From assembly GCA_963575745.1 (NCBI GenBank), contig CAUYUJ010004324.1, positions 333,235 through 397,234 of the forward strand: a stretch of DNA of 64,000 nucleotides. The letters run 5' to 3'. Made by a program: the position numbers and the translations under genes. The notes beneath the pieces are model-generated. The model was not told the DNA's origin. It saw only the letters and a list, made by a program, of their open reading frames with translations, and made no database searches. Of this stretch, positions 52,046 through 62,200 are shown piece by piece; position 1 is the first letter of the stretch; every line of letters begins with the position of its first letter. This DNA is from Prorocentrum cordatum (taxonomy: Eukaryota; Sar; Dinophyceae; Prorocentrales; Prorocentraceae).

Positions 52046-53593
52046 AAAGCGCTGTTGAGTTTCATCGATCCGAAGGTCACCCAGTACGATGACGCTGTGA
52101 CTGCGTTTTCGAATTGTGCAGAGAGCAAGCCTGGACAAGCGAGCCTTCGCCATCTCGCCTTGCTGATCAGGCGGTCTGCCGACTACACCGAGATGAAGGA
52201 TGAGTATCACAAGTTTTACAAGAGGACGAAGGAGCTGCTGCCCACCGTCGCCATGCATGAGAAAAATATGAAGGAGATGACTGTAGCGGCGTTCGTGGAT
52301 GGTGGGCACATGTTGGCTGCCCTCCAGACAGTGGCGAAACTTCAGTTAGAGTGCCGGCCTGGCTCTTGGGAGGGCTTCGAGATCGAGCTGACTGCGAAGC
52401 TCGAGGAGTACGTGCACGGAATCACCGTCGACAAGAACTACGCGAAGATGGACAACACCACCCAGACGCAGAAGCTGTCCGAGGCGAAGGTGCTGTTGCA
52501 GGAAGCCAAGAAGAACTTGACTTCCAAGAGCTCTGCTTGGCAAATCGCCCTCAATGAGGTCGGAGACGCTGAGGCGGGCATCAACCTATGGAACGCGAAC
52601 CAGGGGCTCGCGTCGCTGGCACAGGCTTTGACTGCAGACTCCCTCAAGGACCCTGCCAAGCGCCAGAGCGTAATCCCTGTCATTGACTCCGTCCTGGCTG
52701 CTGGAGGCCGGAGCTCCGAGGCGCACGCAGAGAGTGCCAAGGCAATCCAGGCGAGTGTCACGGCATGCATCGGGAACCACTGCGAGAGTCCTGAGTCCAC
52801 GGAGCCGTATGTTTGCATCTTGAAGAAGATCCTAGAGGCAAAGTGGTTGACTGACAATGGCAACAAGGAGTTGACCAGCTTCGTCAATTTACTCGAGTGC
52901 TGGGGCCCAATAGTCGAGCACAAGAAGCAATGGGAAACACTGGGTGAAGACGACGGCAAGCGCTTGGAGGAGGCGTCGGCGAAGAACATCATGGTCTCCT
53001 TGCTGTCCTCCTTGGAGAGGGTGAAGGAATTCATGCACGACCCCACGCAGGTCCCCTCTCTCACGATCGACTACGACCACGCCAGGAACATGCAAAAGAG
53101 TGCTTCCCTGGTCTCGGCAGAGAACAACAGCAGGGCCTTGATGCAGTTGTGCGACCAAGCGGAGCCCAAGAGCACAGGAGGCACATCGAAAGATCAGCCG
53201 TGGCATTCGACATTGGATGCAGACGCGTCGACGAAGGACGTCATCGAGCTTGGCAAGACCACACTCCTCAAGATCAATGCGTCCGGGTTCAAGAGTATGA
53301 CGGATAGGCTGATCCACGCGATGGACACCTACAACGTGTGGTCCACGGTGATCAACTACACGACGGACGCCGCCCTCGTCGACAGGGCCCGCGAGGTCAA
53401 AGCCGACTGCTTGGCCACGATGTTCTCGGCGAAGCTCATCCACGACCAGATCGAGCACGCGGATGCGCCGACGAAGCTCCGCAGGGCCGCGAACAAGATC
53501 AAGCAGAGCGTGAACTCAGCAGGAGTGCTCGACAGGATGCCCCAGCAGCTGCGCGACATGATGAAGAACATGTGCTCGCTCAAGGCGGCCTGA
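52046..53593 (+). CDS. Same ORF, second part after the in-frame TAG
   Basis: 515 codons in the same frame as 50378-52045, ending at TGA 53591-53593. It is mostly alpha-helical in character, with Leu/Ala/Glu/Lys-rich stretches such as AKVLLQEAKKNLTSK and KRLEEASAKNIMVSLLSS, and regular sequence throughout. It has no good start codon of its own near the TAG; the first in-frame Met is at about 52196, so separate translation would lose part of it. Either the gene is newly broken, or the TAG is read through, edited, or a sequencing error. No domain is recognised. Confidence 0.65.
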   Translation, partial: KALLSFIDPKVTQYDDAVTAFSNCAESKPGQASLRHLALLIRRSADYTEMKDEYHKFYKRTKELLPTVAMHEKNMKEMTVAAFVDGGHMLAALQTVAKLQLECRPGSWEGFEIELTAKLEEYVHGITVDKNYAKMDNTTQTQKLSEAKVLLQEAKKNLTSKSSAWQIALNEVGDAEAGINLWNANQGLASLAQALTADSLKDPAKRQSVIPVIDSVLAAGGRSSEAHAESAKAIQASVTACIGNHCESPESTEPYVCILKKILEAKWLTDNGNKELTSFVNLLECWGPIVEHKKQWETLGEDDGKRLEEASAKNIMVSLLSSLERVKEFMHDPTQVPSLTIDYDHARNMQKSASLVSAENNSRALMQLCDQAEPKSTGGTSKDQPWHSTLDADASTKDVIELGKTTLLKINASGFKSMTDRLIHAMDTYNVWSTVINYTTDAALVDRAREVKADCLATMFSAKLIHDQIEHADAPTKLRRAANKIKQSVNSAGVLDRMPQQLRDMMKNMCSLKAA

Positions 53594-54778
53594 GCGGAGC
53601 CGCGGAGCACGGCGCGGCGTGCCAGGTTCGCGGGCCCGACGGCCCTGGAGCACAGGAGCCCCAGCAGGTGTGCGGCCTCAAGAGGCGCGGCTTCGTCAAG
53701 GCCTGCCGACGTGGACCAGCGGGGGAAGGGCTGATGAGGAGAGGAGCGAGGACAACGATGACGAGAATGACGATGGCGATGATCATGAAAAGGATGAGGA
53801 GAGGGAGGATGAGGAAGATGAGGAGCAGTCAAGGGTCCAAGACGCCTGCGGCGAATCACCGCCGCCCCGCCTTTTGGAAGTGCCTGGGTGGCTGGACGTC
53901 GTGGCCAGAGCTCGGCCAAGCAATCGGACTATTGTTTCCCCTGCCGTTGTGGAGTGCGCAGAGTACGCAGTGGAGGGATTGGCACCGTGCCATGCCCTCA
54001 TCCTCCTCCCTCTTCCTCTTCCTCCTCCCTCCTCCTCCTCCTCCTCCTCCTCCCCTCCTCCTCCTCCCCTACTCCTCCTCCCCCCCCTCCTCCTCCTCAT
54101 CCTCCTCCTCCTCCTCCTTCTCCTCCTCCTCATCCTCCTCCTCCTCCTCCTCCTCCTCTCGTCTCCAGCCCCGTCCCTTCTCCACGTTCACCTCTTTCCA
54201 CATTTCTCCACCGCCGCCTTCTCCTCAGCCGTATTGTTTTCTTCAACGTTCCTTCCTCCATCTCTGTCTTTCCCCCCTTCCACCTCCGCCTCACTCCGCC
54301 CCCACCCCCATCGACGCGTATTCCCCCATCGTTGTTCTTATCCTGCCACCGCCGCCTCCCTCAAGTTCCACCATCGACCTCGATTTCTCTCTGCCTCTAC
54401 GTCCTCCCCCCTTCCGTCTCGTCATCGCCTCATTTGCCCCACCTCTGACTCCTTCCTGTCTGCCTCGTCCTCCTCTTCTGCCCCCAGTACGCCCGTCCTC
54501 CTCTCCCCTCCTCCTCCTCCCGCCTCCCCTCCTCCCCACCCCACCCTCCTCCCTCCTCTCCTTCCTCCTCCCCTCCCTCGCCCCCTCCCTCCTCCCCTCC
54601 TCCTCCTCCTCCCCTCCTCCTCCTCCCCACCCCTCCGCTTCCTCCTCCTCTTCCTCCTCCTCCTCCTCCTCCATTTCCTCCTCCTCCTCCTCCTCCATTT
54701 CCTCCTCCTCCCTCCTCCGCCTCCTCCTCCTCCTCCTCCCCTCCTCCTCCTCCCTCCTCCCTCCTCCCCTCGTAAGCC
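53594..54778. repeat. 3' flank then TCC-rich pyrimidine tracts
   Basis: About 400 bases of GC-rich flank with a GATGA-rich purine patch (53740-53830) lead into TCC triplets at 54000-54160. Irregular pyrimidine-rich DNA follows, then TCC/CCT triplets at 54480-54775. Pro/Ser/Leu-rich frames on the plus strand are low complexity. Confidence 0.75.
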
Positions 54779-54800
54779 TCCGTTGCCATTTTGGGTTAGA
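54779..54800 (+). other. Orphan decayed spliced leader after a TCC tract
   Basis: TCCGTTGCCATTTTGGGTTA plus two bases matches the DinoSL at most positions, with the central GCCATTTTGG intact. It follows directly on pyrimidine triplets. No open frame of interest follows within several hundred bases, so whatever it once headed has decayed. Confidence 0.65.
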
Positions 54801-55860
54801 CCGCTACTGTGGGAATGTGGTATCGAGCGCTGCGATACGCGGCGCGCATCCTGGCGCGCGACTTGCTGGTTTTGTGCGCGCCCAGCCCGCGCGCGGCTTG
54901 CAAGTCGGCGGGGTCAGCCCTGCCGACGGCGAATGTCGCTGAAAAGTTTCGGTTATTGTTTGGCCAAGGCCACATGTTGCCGCGGGGGCCTCGATGCGGG
55001 GCCCCGAGTTTGCGCGTGAACATATTGTATTGCGGCGGTCGAAACTTGCCTTGCGCTCTGTACTTGTCCCGAAAAGTGGGGGTACTTTGGATAGTACTTT
55101 TGCGCGGCACACTGATGGGTGCTCGAATTTGCAGGGTACTTTGGGTGTGTACCTTAGATCATATCTCAAACCCTACTTTGCCTGTTGTCTTCATTTCCTC
55201 TCTGTAGCAGGACCCCCTTGTCACAATCCTGGATCTCAACGAGGCCTCCGACCTTCCTCCTCCGACCGCTGCTGGCATCGCCTGCAGTGCCCCTCGCTGA
55301 TCTCACGGATGGCAAGGCCGATTTCTGCAAGCTCATCAGTTGCGACCTCCGGCGATTTCGGAGAGGACTACGAGGTCACCGACGGGACGGGAAGGAGTTC
55401 GAGGCTCGGAAGCTCTTCGAGGTTGTGTTTTGAAGTTGACATTTGAGTTGTCCAAACGCGTGGCTGGCGTCGCGAAGTGAGCTCGCGACAATCGTGCGGC
55501 GCGCAAGACAAGGTCGGCAACGGAGAAGCGCGCGCGGGGGCGGCGCCGCTGCGGTCGGCACGGCCGCTGCAGATGCAGTTCTTGCCGGGGGCCAGTTGCC
55601 CGCCGAAGGAGCCGCGGCGGGCGCCGCTGCTGGGGGGGGCTCTGAGCCCGCCGCGGCCGCGAGACGTCCGCGCCTGAGCGGGTGCTGCCCTGCCCCTTCA
55701 GGCCCCCCAGTCAGATCTAGCAAGTGATCAGTGCAAACGAGGCTCTCACTCTGACACTTTTTAGTAGACTTCAATGTTTTCTACCAGTGGGTCCCCGATT
55801 GACTCCATGTCACACTGGCTGGGGGGCGGTCAGTTCAAGAAGTTACTGCGTTAGTGTTCG
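54801..55860. other. Spacer with GTACTTTGG relics and an inverted shared repeat
   Basis: GTACTTTGG-type motifs lie at 55078-55150. Bases 55147-55240 are the inverse copy of 33868-33960. 55500-55720 is very GC-rich and Ala-coding in one frame, without a known domain. Confidence 0.55.
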
Positions 55861-58002
55861 GGGGAGCCATGGGGTCGAGCCGTCGGGCCCCCTTGCCTCT
55901 TCTGCCCCCCTGGCCCGGGGGTGCCGGCGCACGGCGTCCAGTCGGTTGCCGTGGACGAAGCGATTGGCTCGTCCACGCGCTCTCCCGCGGGCCCTGCATT
56001 CCCCCCGTCCCCGATAAATAGAAAGGCCCTCGCCTTCCGCCGCCCCCCCCCTGGCTTGCGGAACGCCCGTTTGGTCTTCGGCAGGATTGGAGCGAAGCCC
56101 TCGGCGTGTTCCAGAAGGGATATGACGCCGCGTCGGCCGATGACTCCCCCGCAGCCGCGAGCGCCCCTGATTCCGCGCGCCCCCTCAGGGCGTCGGCTGC
56201 CGAGGAAGACCCTGCCGACGTCTTGGGGGGGCGCCCTGCGCCCAGGGAATCCGGCGCACGGGGTCCCCAGAGGTTTCGGGAACCAGTTCTGAAGCTTGCA
56301 CGGCGCGCGAGAGATCTGGCTGATGGGCCGCCCCCCTGGCCGCAGGCGCAGATTCGCGCGCTTCGGTGGCGCGGCCAGGACTGGGTGGCCAGCGCGAGCT
56401 CTGTTGCGCCCGCCCTGCAAGCCCTGCTGGAGCCTGACCAGACGGTTCGCCCAGCTGAAGGCAATGAATGTGTTCCAGTCTTTCGCGCAGCCGCTGACTT
56501 AGGCAGGCGCGCGCAGGTCCTCGCGGGCGGATTGGTCGATCGATTTTTCTGCGACCTGGAAGAGTCAGCAGGCGGAGTTCGCGAGCTTCCCCTGGCAGCT
56601 AAGGCTCAGGCTGTCAGCGCATCGAGACAGGCCCGCCAGGGCCAGGCCAGGGAATGCCTGGACTGAGGTGGGCCGCGGGGCCCGCGGCGCTCGCGGCGGA
56701 TCCCGAAGGTGGGCGCCCCTTCCGCCACCTCGCCCCCCAATGGCGCCAGTGTCAGTGACCCTCGGAACCACCCTGAGACTGACTGGGATAGGTTTTAAAT
56801 GAATTGTAAATGTGGGGCTGGTCTCGGGGTCGAAGATGGAAGCGCCCCCCCAATCCCTCGCCCCTCGCCCCCCCCCCGGAAGATGTTCGCTCCATTTTTA
56901 AGAAGTGCAGGAACAGGGGCGCGGTTCTTTGGGGGGTTTCACTGCTGTCACTGCTCTCTCCATGGGGACAGAGCTCCCCGTGCCCTGTGCGTGTTTCTGT
57001 TTGCGATGGAAGCGACGGGCCGCTCGCCGAGGCATTTGGCCTGGGTTCCGATGGCCCGCCTGACCGCGCCTCTAGGGGGTTCGGCCGATCGGGGCACCCG
57101 CCGCTTTCAACCGCGACTTGGGTAGAGCCGGGGGGTCCGAGGCGGTCCGTCGGGGGGGGGCGCCCTCGGAGACGTTGGCGGCCAGCTGTGGCCGGCGTCG
57201 CACCGACGCGGTTTGAAGACGAGCGATTCGGTTTGTGAGCGGCACTCGCAGGGGGGGTTCTCGGCGTCTATTTTGGGCGATGTCAAGAAGAACAACAAAC
57301 GCATCGGTCTTCAGTTTCTTTGGTCCAAATCTCGGGGGCGTGGTTTCCATCTATCCGTCGCTCGGCTTGCGATTAGTGCGTGCGCATCAGCTTTTTCCCC
57401 GGCGCTGCCCAGTTTCGCGCGTTGGCCGTGCTTCGTCGAGGGCGGGCTGGCCGCGGGCCGCAGCTTCGCGGCCTCATTCGGGTTTTCGCGACGGCGGTCT
57501 CCGTCGCGATTCGGCGCGCGCGTGGGCGACGCGCCTTTACATGTGACTGGCGGGTTCCAGGGCGCCGTTCGAGAGATTGTTTCGGGGGCGAGGGCCCTCC
57601 GCGAGGCCGTCGCCCGCGCCTGCCAACTCGCCTTGGGCGAGATGGGGCTCGCGGCCTCGCGCCCTTTCCTGGCCTCGGTGATCTCTGATCAGATAGGCGA
57701 ACTTGCCGGGACTGGCAGGGCTGACCTCGTCAACGCGGGCGCCGACTGCGCGCGGGGCGAGGCGTCGGGGCCCCCGGGGGGTGGGGTCGAGCTGCCAAAC
57801 TCACGGTCGTCTTGCTGCCGCGGCTAGGAAGCGCGGAAGATCGGTCCGCCCTGGGCAAGAAGTTTAACGCGGAGCTGTTAAGATTTCCGCTTCGGGCCTT
57901 CTGGGCGGCGGGGTTCGCGGGGGGGCCGAAGCGCGCGGAGTTTCTGGCAGGGGGCTGCTTTCTCCGGGGGGGGGCACGGGCGCGCGTCGCCGCGAAGCTC
58001 GA
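55861..58002 (+). other. GC-rich region, possibly decayed coding DNA
   Basis: Several plus-strand frames are open for 140-200 codons (56106-56666, 56810-57238, 57213-57827) and are Ala/Arg/Gly-rich. The composition resembles the decayed LINE regions, but I cannot match any block to a retrotransposon domain, so no gene is called. Confidence 0.4.
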
Positions 58003-58470
<468 letters not shown>

Positions 58471-59405
58471 TGGAAGCGGGGCCCTGCGGTCGAGGGCGGC
58501 CGCGGCCTCGATGTCGGGCGAGCCTGCGAGGCGCGGCTGCGCCGGGCCCGCGGCTTCGACCTCTGCGCGCTTCCTGGAAAGGCGTTCGCTCGACGGCAGC
58601 TGGCAACCCAGATGGATGGGGCTCAGTTGGTCAGAAGTGCCGGGCCCCGTTTGGGCCGGCAGGGCGCTTTTTCGTCGCCTCGCTTGGGCGACGTTCGATT
58701 GCGGCATTCTTGTCGATGACTCTAGGCGGGGCATTCGTCTCGCGATTAATTCCCCCAGATGATCGAGCATTCGCGCGGGGAGGCTGCGCCCCGCGGGCTT
58801 GAGAGGGGCTCCGGAGACAAGAGTGAGGCCCGCCGCTTCCTCCGTTGGGGCGCCGCCATGGATGCGCATGTTTTCCCAAGGTTTCCAAGCGGGACAGGAG
58901 TTATACGAGCGCTCGCGCGCCGCGGCTTCCCGGCGGGAGCTGGTGCTTTCGCTGCAGGCTACTTTTCGGTCTCGCCAGTCTGTCCTCTGCGCGGGGCCGA
59001 ACGCGGCGCGTCGCGTCGCGGGCCTCGGAAATGCCGGCGCGCCCGTGCCGGTGAGGCTGCGAGGCTAGGGTGGGGATCGAGCCCGATTGGATTCGCGAGA
59101 GCGCGGCTGACCCCCTGGCAGAAAGTTATGATGCGCCACGCTGCTGGGCCCCGCGAGAGAAGGAGGTGTCCAGTTTCGGTGGCGCGCGGGTGAGCTTCCT
59201 GCTCCTCATCCTGCCTCGATTCTTCGTGGCCGCGGAGTCCGACGCCCACAAAGTCCCACTAATATGTTTTGTTGCAGTTCGTTTTGTTGTGTTGTGTTGT
59301 TCTTGTTTGTTCCCTGTGTTTTTGTTGGCGTATCTGCGCAGCGTTGTAAACGATCGACATCTGGCGCCCGCCGTTGCTGTAGGCGCCAGCTATGTGCGTC
59401 GTCTA
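58471..59405. other. Spacer, GC-rich then mixed, no gene recognised
   Basis: 58471-59200 is GC-rich with short open pieces in several frames and may be decayed transposon DNA. 59270-59330 is T/G-rich (TTTTGTTGTGTTG type). Nothing firm can be named. Confidence 0.4.
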
Positions 59406-59465
59406 GTGGTGCATCGTGTATATATATAGATATGTATATATGCACACCTATATATATATATGTAT

Positions 59466-59522
<57 letters not shown>

Positions 59523-59600
59523 AATGTATGTGTATTTATGAATATATATGAACATGTATATATATATATACATACATACATATGCATATACATACACACC
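59406..59600. repeat. TA-rich microsatellite
   Basis: Long (TA)n runs with TATG, TACA and CATA variants. Confidence 0.92.
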
Positions 59601-60340
59601 TCTTCCTATAGGTTTTACAAGCGCGCGGGGGGAAAACCCGTCACCCCCCCAAAAAAAAATAAAAACTGACCCCCAGGATCTGGGGCTTTGGGGCCCTGCG
59701 GACGGGCCTCGGAGCGGCCCCCCGGACCTCGCAGGGCGCTCTGCCAAGCCTCCCCAGCGCACCTATGGCGATCAGGGGGGTCATCGGAGACGCCCCAGGG
59801 AGCCTCATGACAGCACAAGAGCGCCCCAAGAGTGACCGACGCGACCTCAAGATGGCCCAAGAGGCCTCGAGGACAGCCTCAGAGAGGCCTCCCAGAGCAC
59901 TCCCAAGAAGGCCCCAAGAGGCAAACATCATTTTTTTTTTTGTGCATTTGGAGGTTTTCCTCCTTTTCGCATCCCGACGCTCCGAGACGGTGGTCTCCTG
60001 GGCGTCCGAAGCCGCTTGGGAGGCCCCCCAAACGCACCACAACCATCCGAACGGGCCTCCAGGCAGTCCGAGAGAGCCCCAAAACGGCGCAACATGGGTC
60101 CAAGATGGCCCTCGCAGAGCCCCATGGCGCCCCAAGATGGCCCCTGGACACCCTCCGAAGCACTCCAAATCGTGACCCGGTCGTTCAGGGAGACCGCGGT
60201 CGGAGGCAGGGTGGCCCGAGGAAGCCCCCAGAGGCCCCCGGAACACGCCCAGGAGGCCTCCAGAAGGCCCTTGGAAAGCCTGAAACAACTTTTGCGAGGC
60301 CCCCAGAGGCACTCCAAGGAGGGGCCTCCGTAAAAAAGAG
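59601..60340 (-). repeat. Inverted copy of the CTCTTGGGGCC minisatellite
   Basis: On the minus strand this matches the family at 7185-7845 and 23430-25395. On the plus strand it reads GGCCCCAAGAGG, and the linker appears as CCAAGAGGCAAACATCAT, then a T run and CGCATCCCGACGCTCCGAGA (59918-59983). That linker is the reverse of the GGAGCGTCGG linker. The first 90 bases are less repetitive. Confidence 0.78.
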
Positions 60341-60545
60341 CCGAGGAGGACGGGGGGAATGCGCGGGGCATGGCGAACATGAAGAAAAAGAGGCATGGAG
60401 GACGGATGACGAAAACATTATTATAGCGGCGATGCCGGGAAAAAAACAAGAAGGAGTTATCGCTAAATTGGCGGCTGCTCCTTCCTGTTATTCCGCCTGC
60501 ATGCCAAACTTCAAGGGCCAAGGTGCATGGCGCGAAGCGCCACTG
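60341..60545. other. Short spacer
   Basis: Unique sequence with no recognisable gene. Confidence 0.4.
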
Positions 60546-60579
60546 CAGTCTTATATCTGTATATCTGTATATCTGTATA

Positions 60580-60622
<43 letters not shown>
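60546..60622. repeat. TATATCTG and TA microsatellite
   Basis: Four TATATCTG octamers followed by about 40 bases of (TA)n. Confidence 0.92.
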
Positions 60623-60624
<2 letters not shown>

Positions 60625-61149
60625 TGTCGAGTGTCGTGCCAATGTGACCAACATGCGTTTGCCATGTTCCCGGCGGCGCTATTGTCTCCCGGAGGCGCGT
60701 CTATAATCGCCGATGCCATACTGCGATGTTCCGTTCCCAACATCGGTGCGTGTAGACATATGTGTGCATGCTTACGATGCAGCCGTGCGCGCGCACACAT
60801 GTATGCATGTGCACATGCAACCGTATACATGTATATGCGCATACACACGCAATACTATAAGTTGGTGGGTGCTTGTTGAATTGCGAAGCCCATTATAAAA
60901 ACAGGTGCCCTTTGTTTTGCGGTGGGCTTCGCTGTTCAATAATATTGAAAGCGCGGGTGGGGTCCTGAGAGGCGGGGATGGGCGCTTGTCGGACGCAGCG
61001 GGGAGGTTTGGAAAAGGGGGGGGCAATGGAGGGAAGTGTCGACGCCCATTTCGGTTATTGGCGGTGTCGGGTTGTTTCTTGGGGTCGGGGCCCGCGCTTG
61101 CCCGCGGCTTCGCTCGCCGTTTTGGGACCTCGCGCGCGTCGCGCGGGGG
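60623..61149. other. Spacer with alternating purine-pyrimidine patch
   Basis: 60785-60850 is rich in CACA, TGTGCA and GCGCAC steps, which favour Z-DNA. GC-rich sequence follows from 60955. No gene is recognised. Confidence 0.45.
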
Positions 61150-61706
61150 CGGGGCGCGGGGCGGGAGTTCCGGGGGGCAGGGCGTGCCGTGGCTTCCATA
61201 ATCCGCACGGTGGGGGGCGCAGGGGGAAAGGCCGGGGGGGGCGGCGCAGGCGGGGCACGTGGCTCAGCGGCTTTCTCGCGGATCACGCGGCGAAGCTGGC
61301 CCTCGACCGCCGTCCATCCGCGGCCCCGGAAGTTTCAGCAGAGCTCGATTGTGAGATCGATATTGCAGCGCGCGTCTACAAGCTGGACGTCGCCACTCTT
61401 CTCGAGTGGCCGCGTTTGGAATGCAGAAGCGCTGTCCTCCCACCCATTGCTCCGAGGCTGGAGCTGGGCCACTCGTGGAGGCGCTCGAGTGGCTTTTGGA
61501 GGTGTGAAGTCTGTCTGGCGGGTTCTACAGCTGGCGAGTTTGCTTCCCTTCTCCAGCCGGCGCGCCCTGGCCGTTCGAATCTAGATCCGGAAGTGCTCGA
61601 GAGACTCGGGCACGGGGTGATTGCTTCACCCTGCTCGGATGCCTCTCGTGCAATCTTCTGCGTTGACTGCTCTCTTCTTCCAGCGGGGCGCGCGCTGTCG
61701 GTTTGA
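61150..61706 (+). pseudogene. Decayed C-terminal part of a LINE ORF2
   Basis: The open plus frame ending at TGA 61704-61706 reads GTWLSGFLADHAAKLALDRR, which resembles the last RNase H block (Gly-Asn-x-x-Ala-Asp-x-x-Ala, here with changes). It continues with helical sequence and then a Trp/Cys block, SGFWRCEVCLAG. An LGHGVIAS ... IFCVDCS ending with paired Cys follows. Such Trp-Cys-x2-Cys tails follow RNase H in dinoflagellate LINE-like proteins that I recall. No intact reverse transcriptase precedes it. Confidence 0.5.
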
Positions 61707-62200
61707 GCGGGCCGCGCCAGCCGCCGCTGGCGCTGGTCGATGATTTTCAGCTAATTGAAAAGAGATCTCCTCCCCGACAGACCTGAGGCGTCGGTTTACT
61801 TGCGCGAATTCATGTCTCTCGCGTAGCGCCCCCGCCCCTTTCTCGGCGCCTCGCGGGCAGTCGAGCCGCGGCCATCGATCGACGTCAAAGAACGAGGGGG
61901 ATGAGGGCGAGGGGGGAGGGGGGGGGGGGGGGCGAGGAGGGAGACGCCGCGCCCCCAGTGACCGAGAGGGACGACGACACCACCACAATGGAGGAGGGGG
62001 CGACGGGAGCTATCAGCCCGCCACGAGAATTTATCGGCGCGCCCGGAAGAGGCCCATCCTCGCCGCCGACGCGGAAACACCTTGCACCGGCACCGAGGAG
62101 CTCGATCGCACGAAGGACAATAAGGGCAACGAGCGACCCCCGGCGAGCCGCGTTAGATCGCACCGCTGAGCGACGCGTGCGAGACCACCGACTTGGTCAC
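61707..62200. other. Spacer between two LINE relics
   Basis: GC-rich, with a run of 13 G at 61918-61931. No domain is recognised. Confidence 0.4.

Noticed and set aside
55861-57830. Open plus frames of 140-204 codons, considered as another LINE
   Set aside because: The composition fits, but no endonuclease, reverse transcriptase or RNase H motif could be found in any frame.
59406-59600. TA-rich tract considered as a replication origin or promoter
   Set aside because: It is a simple microsatellite. No associated gene start or known origin motif is present, and dinoflagellate promoters lack a canonical TATA box.
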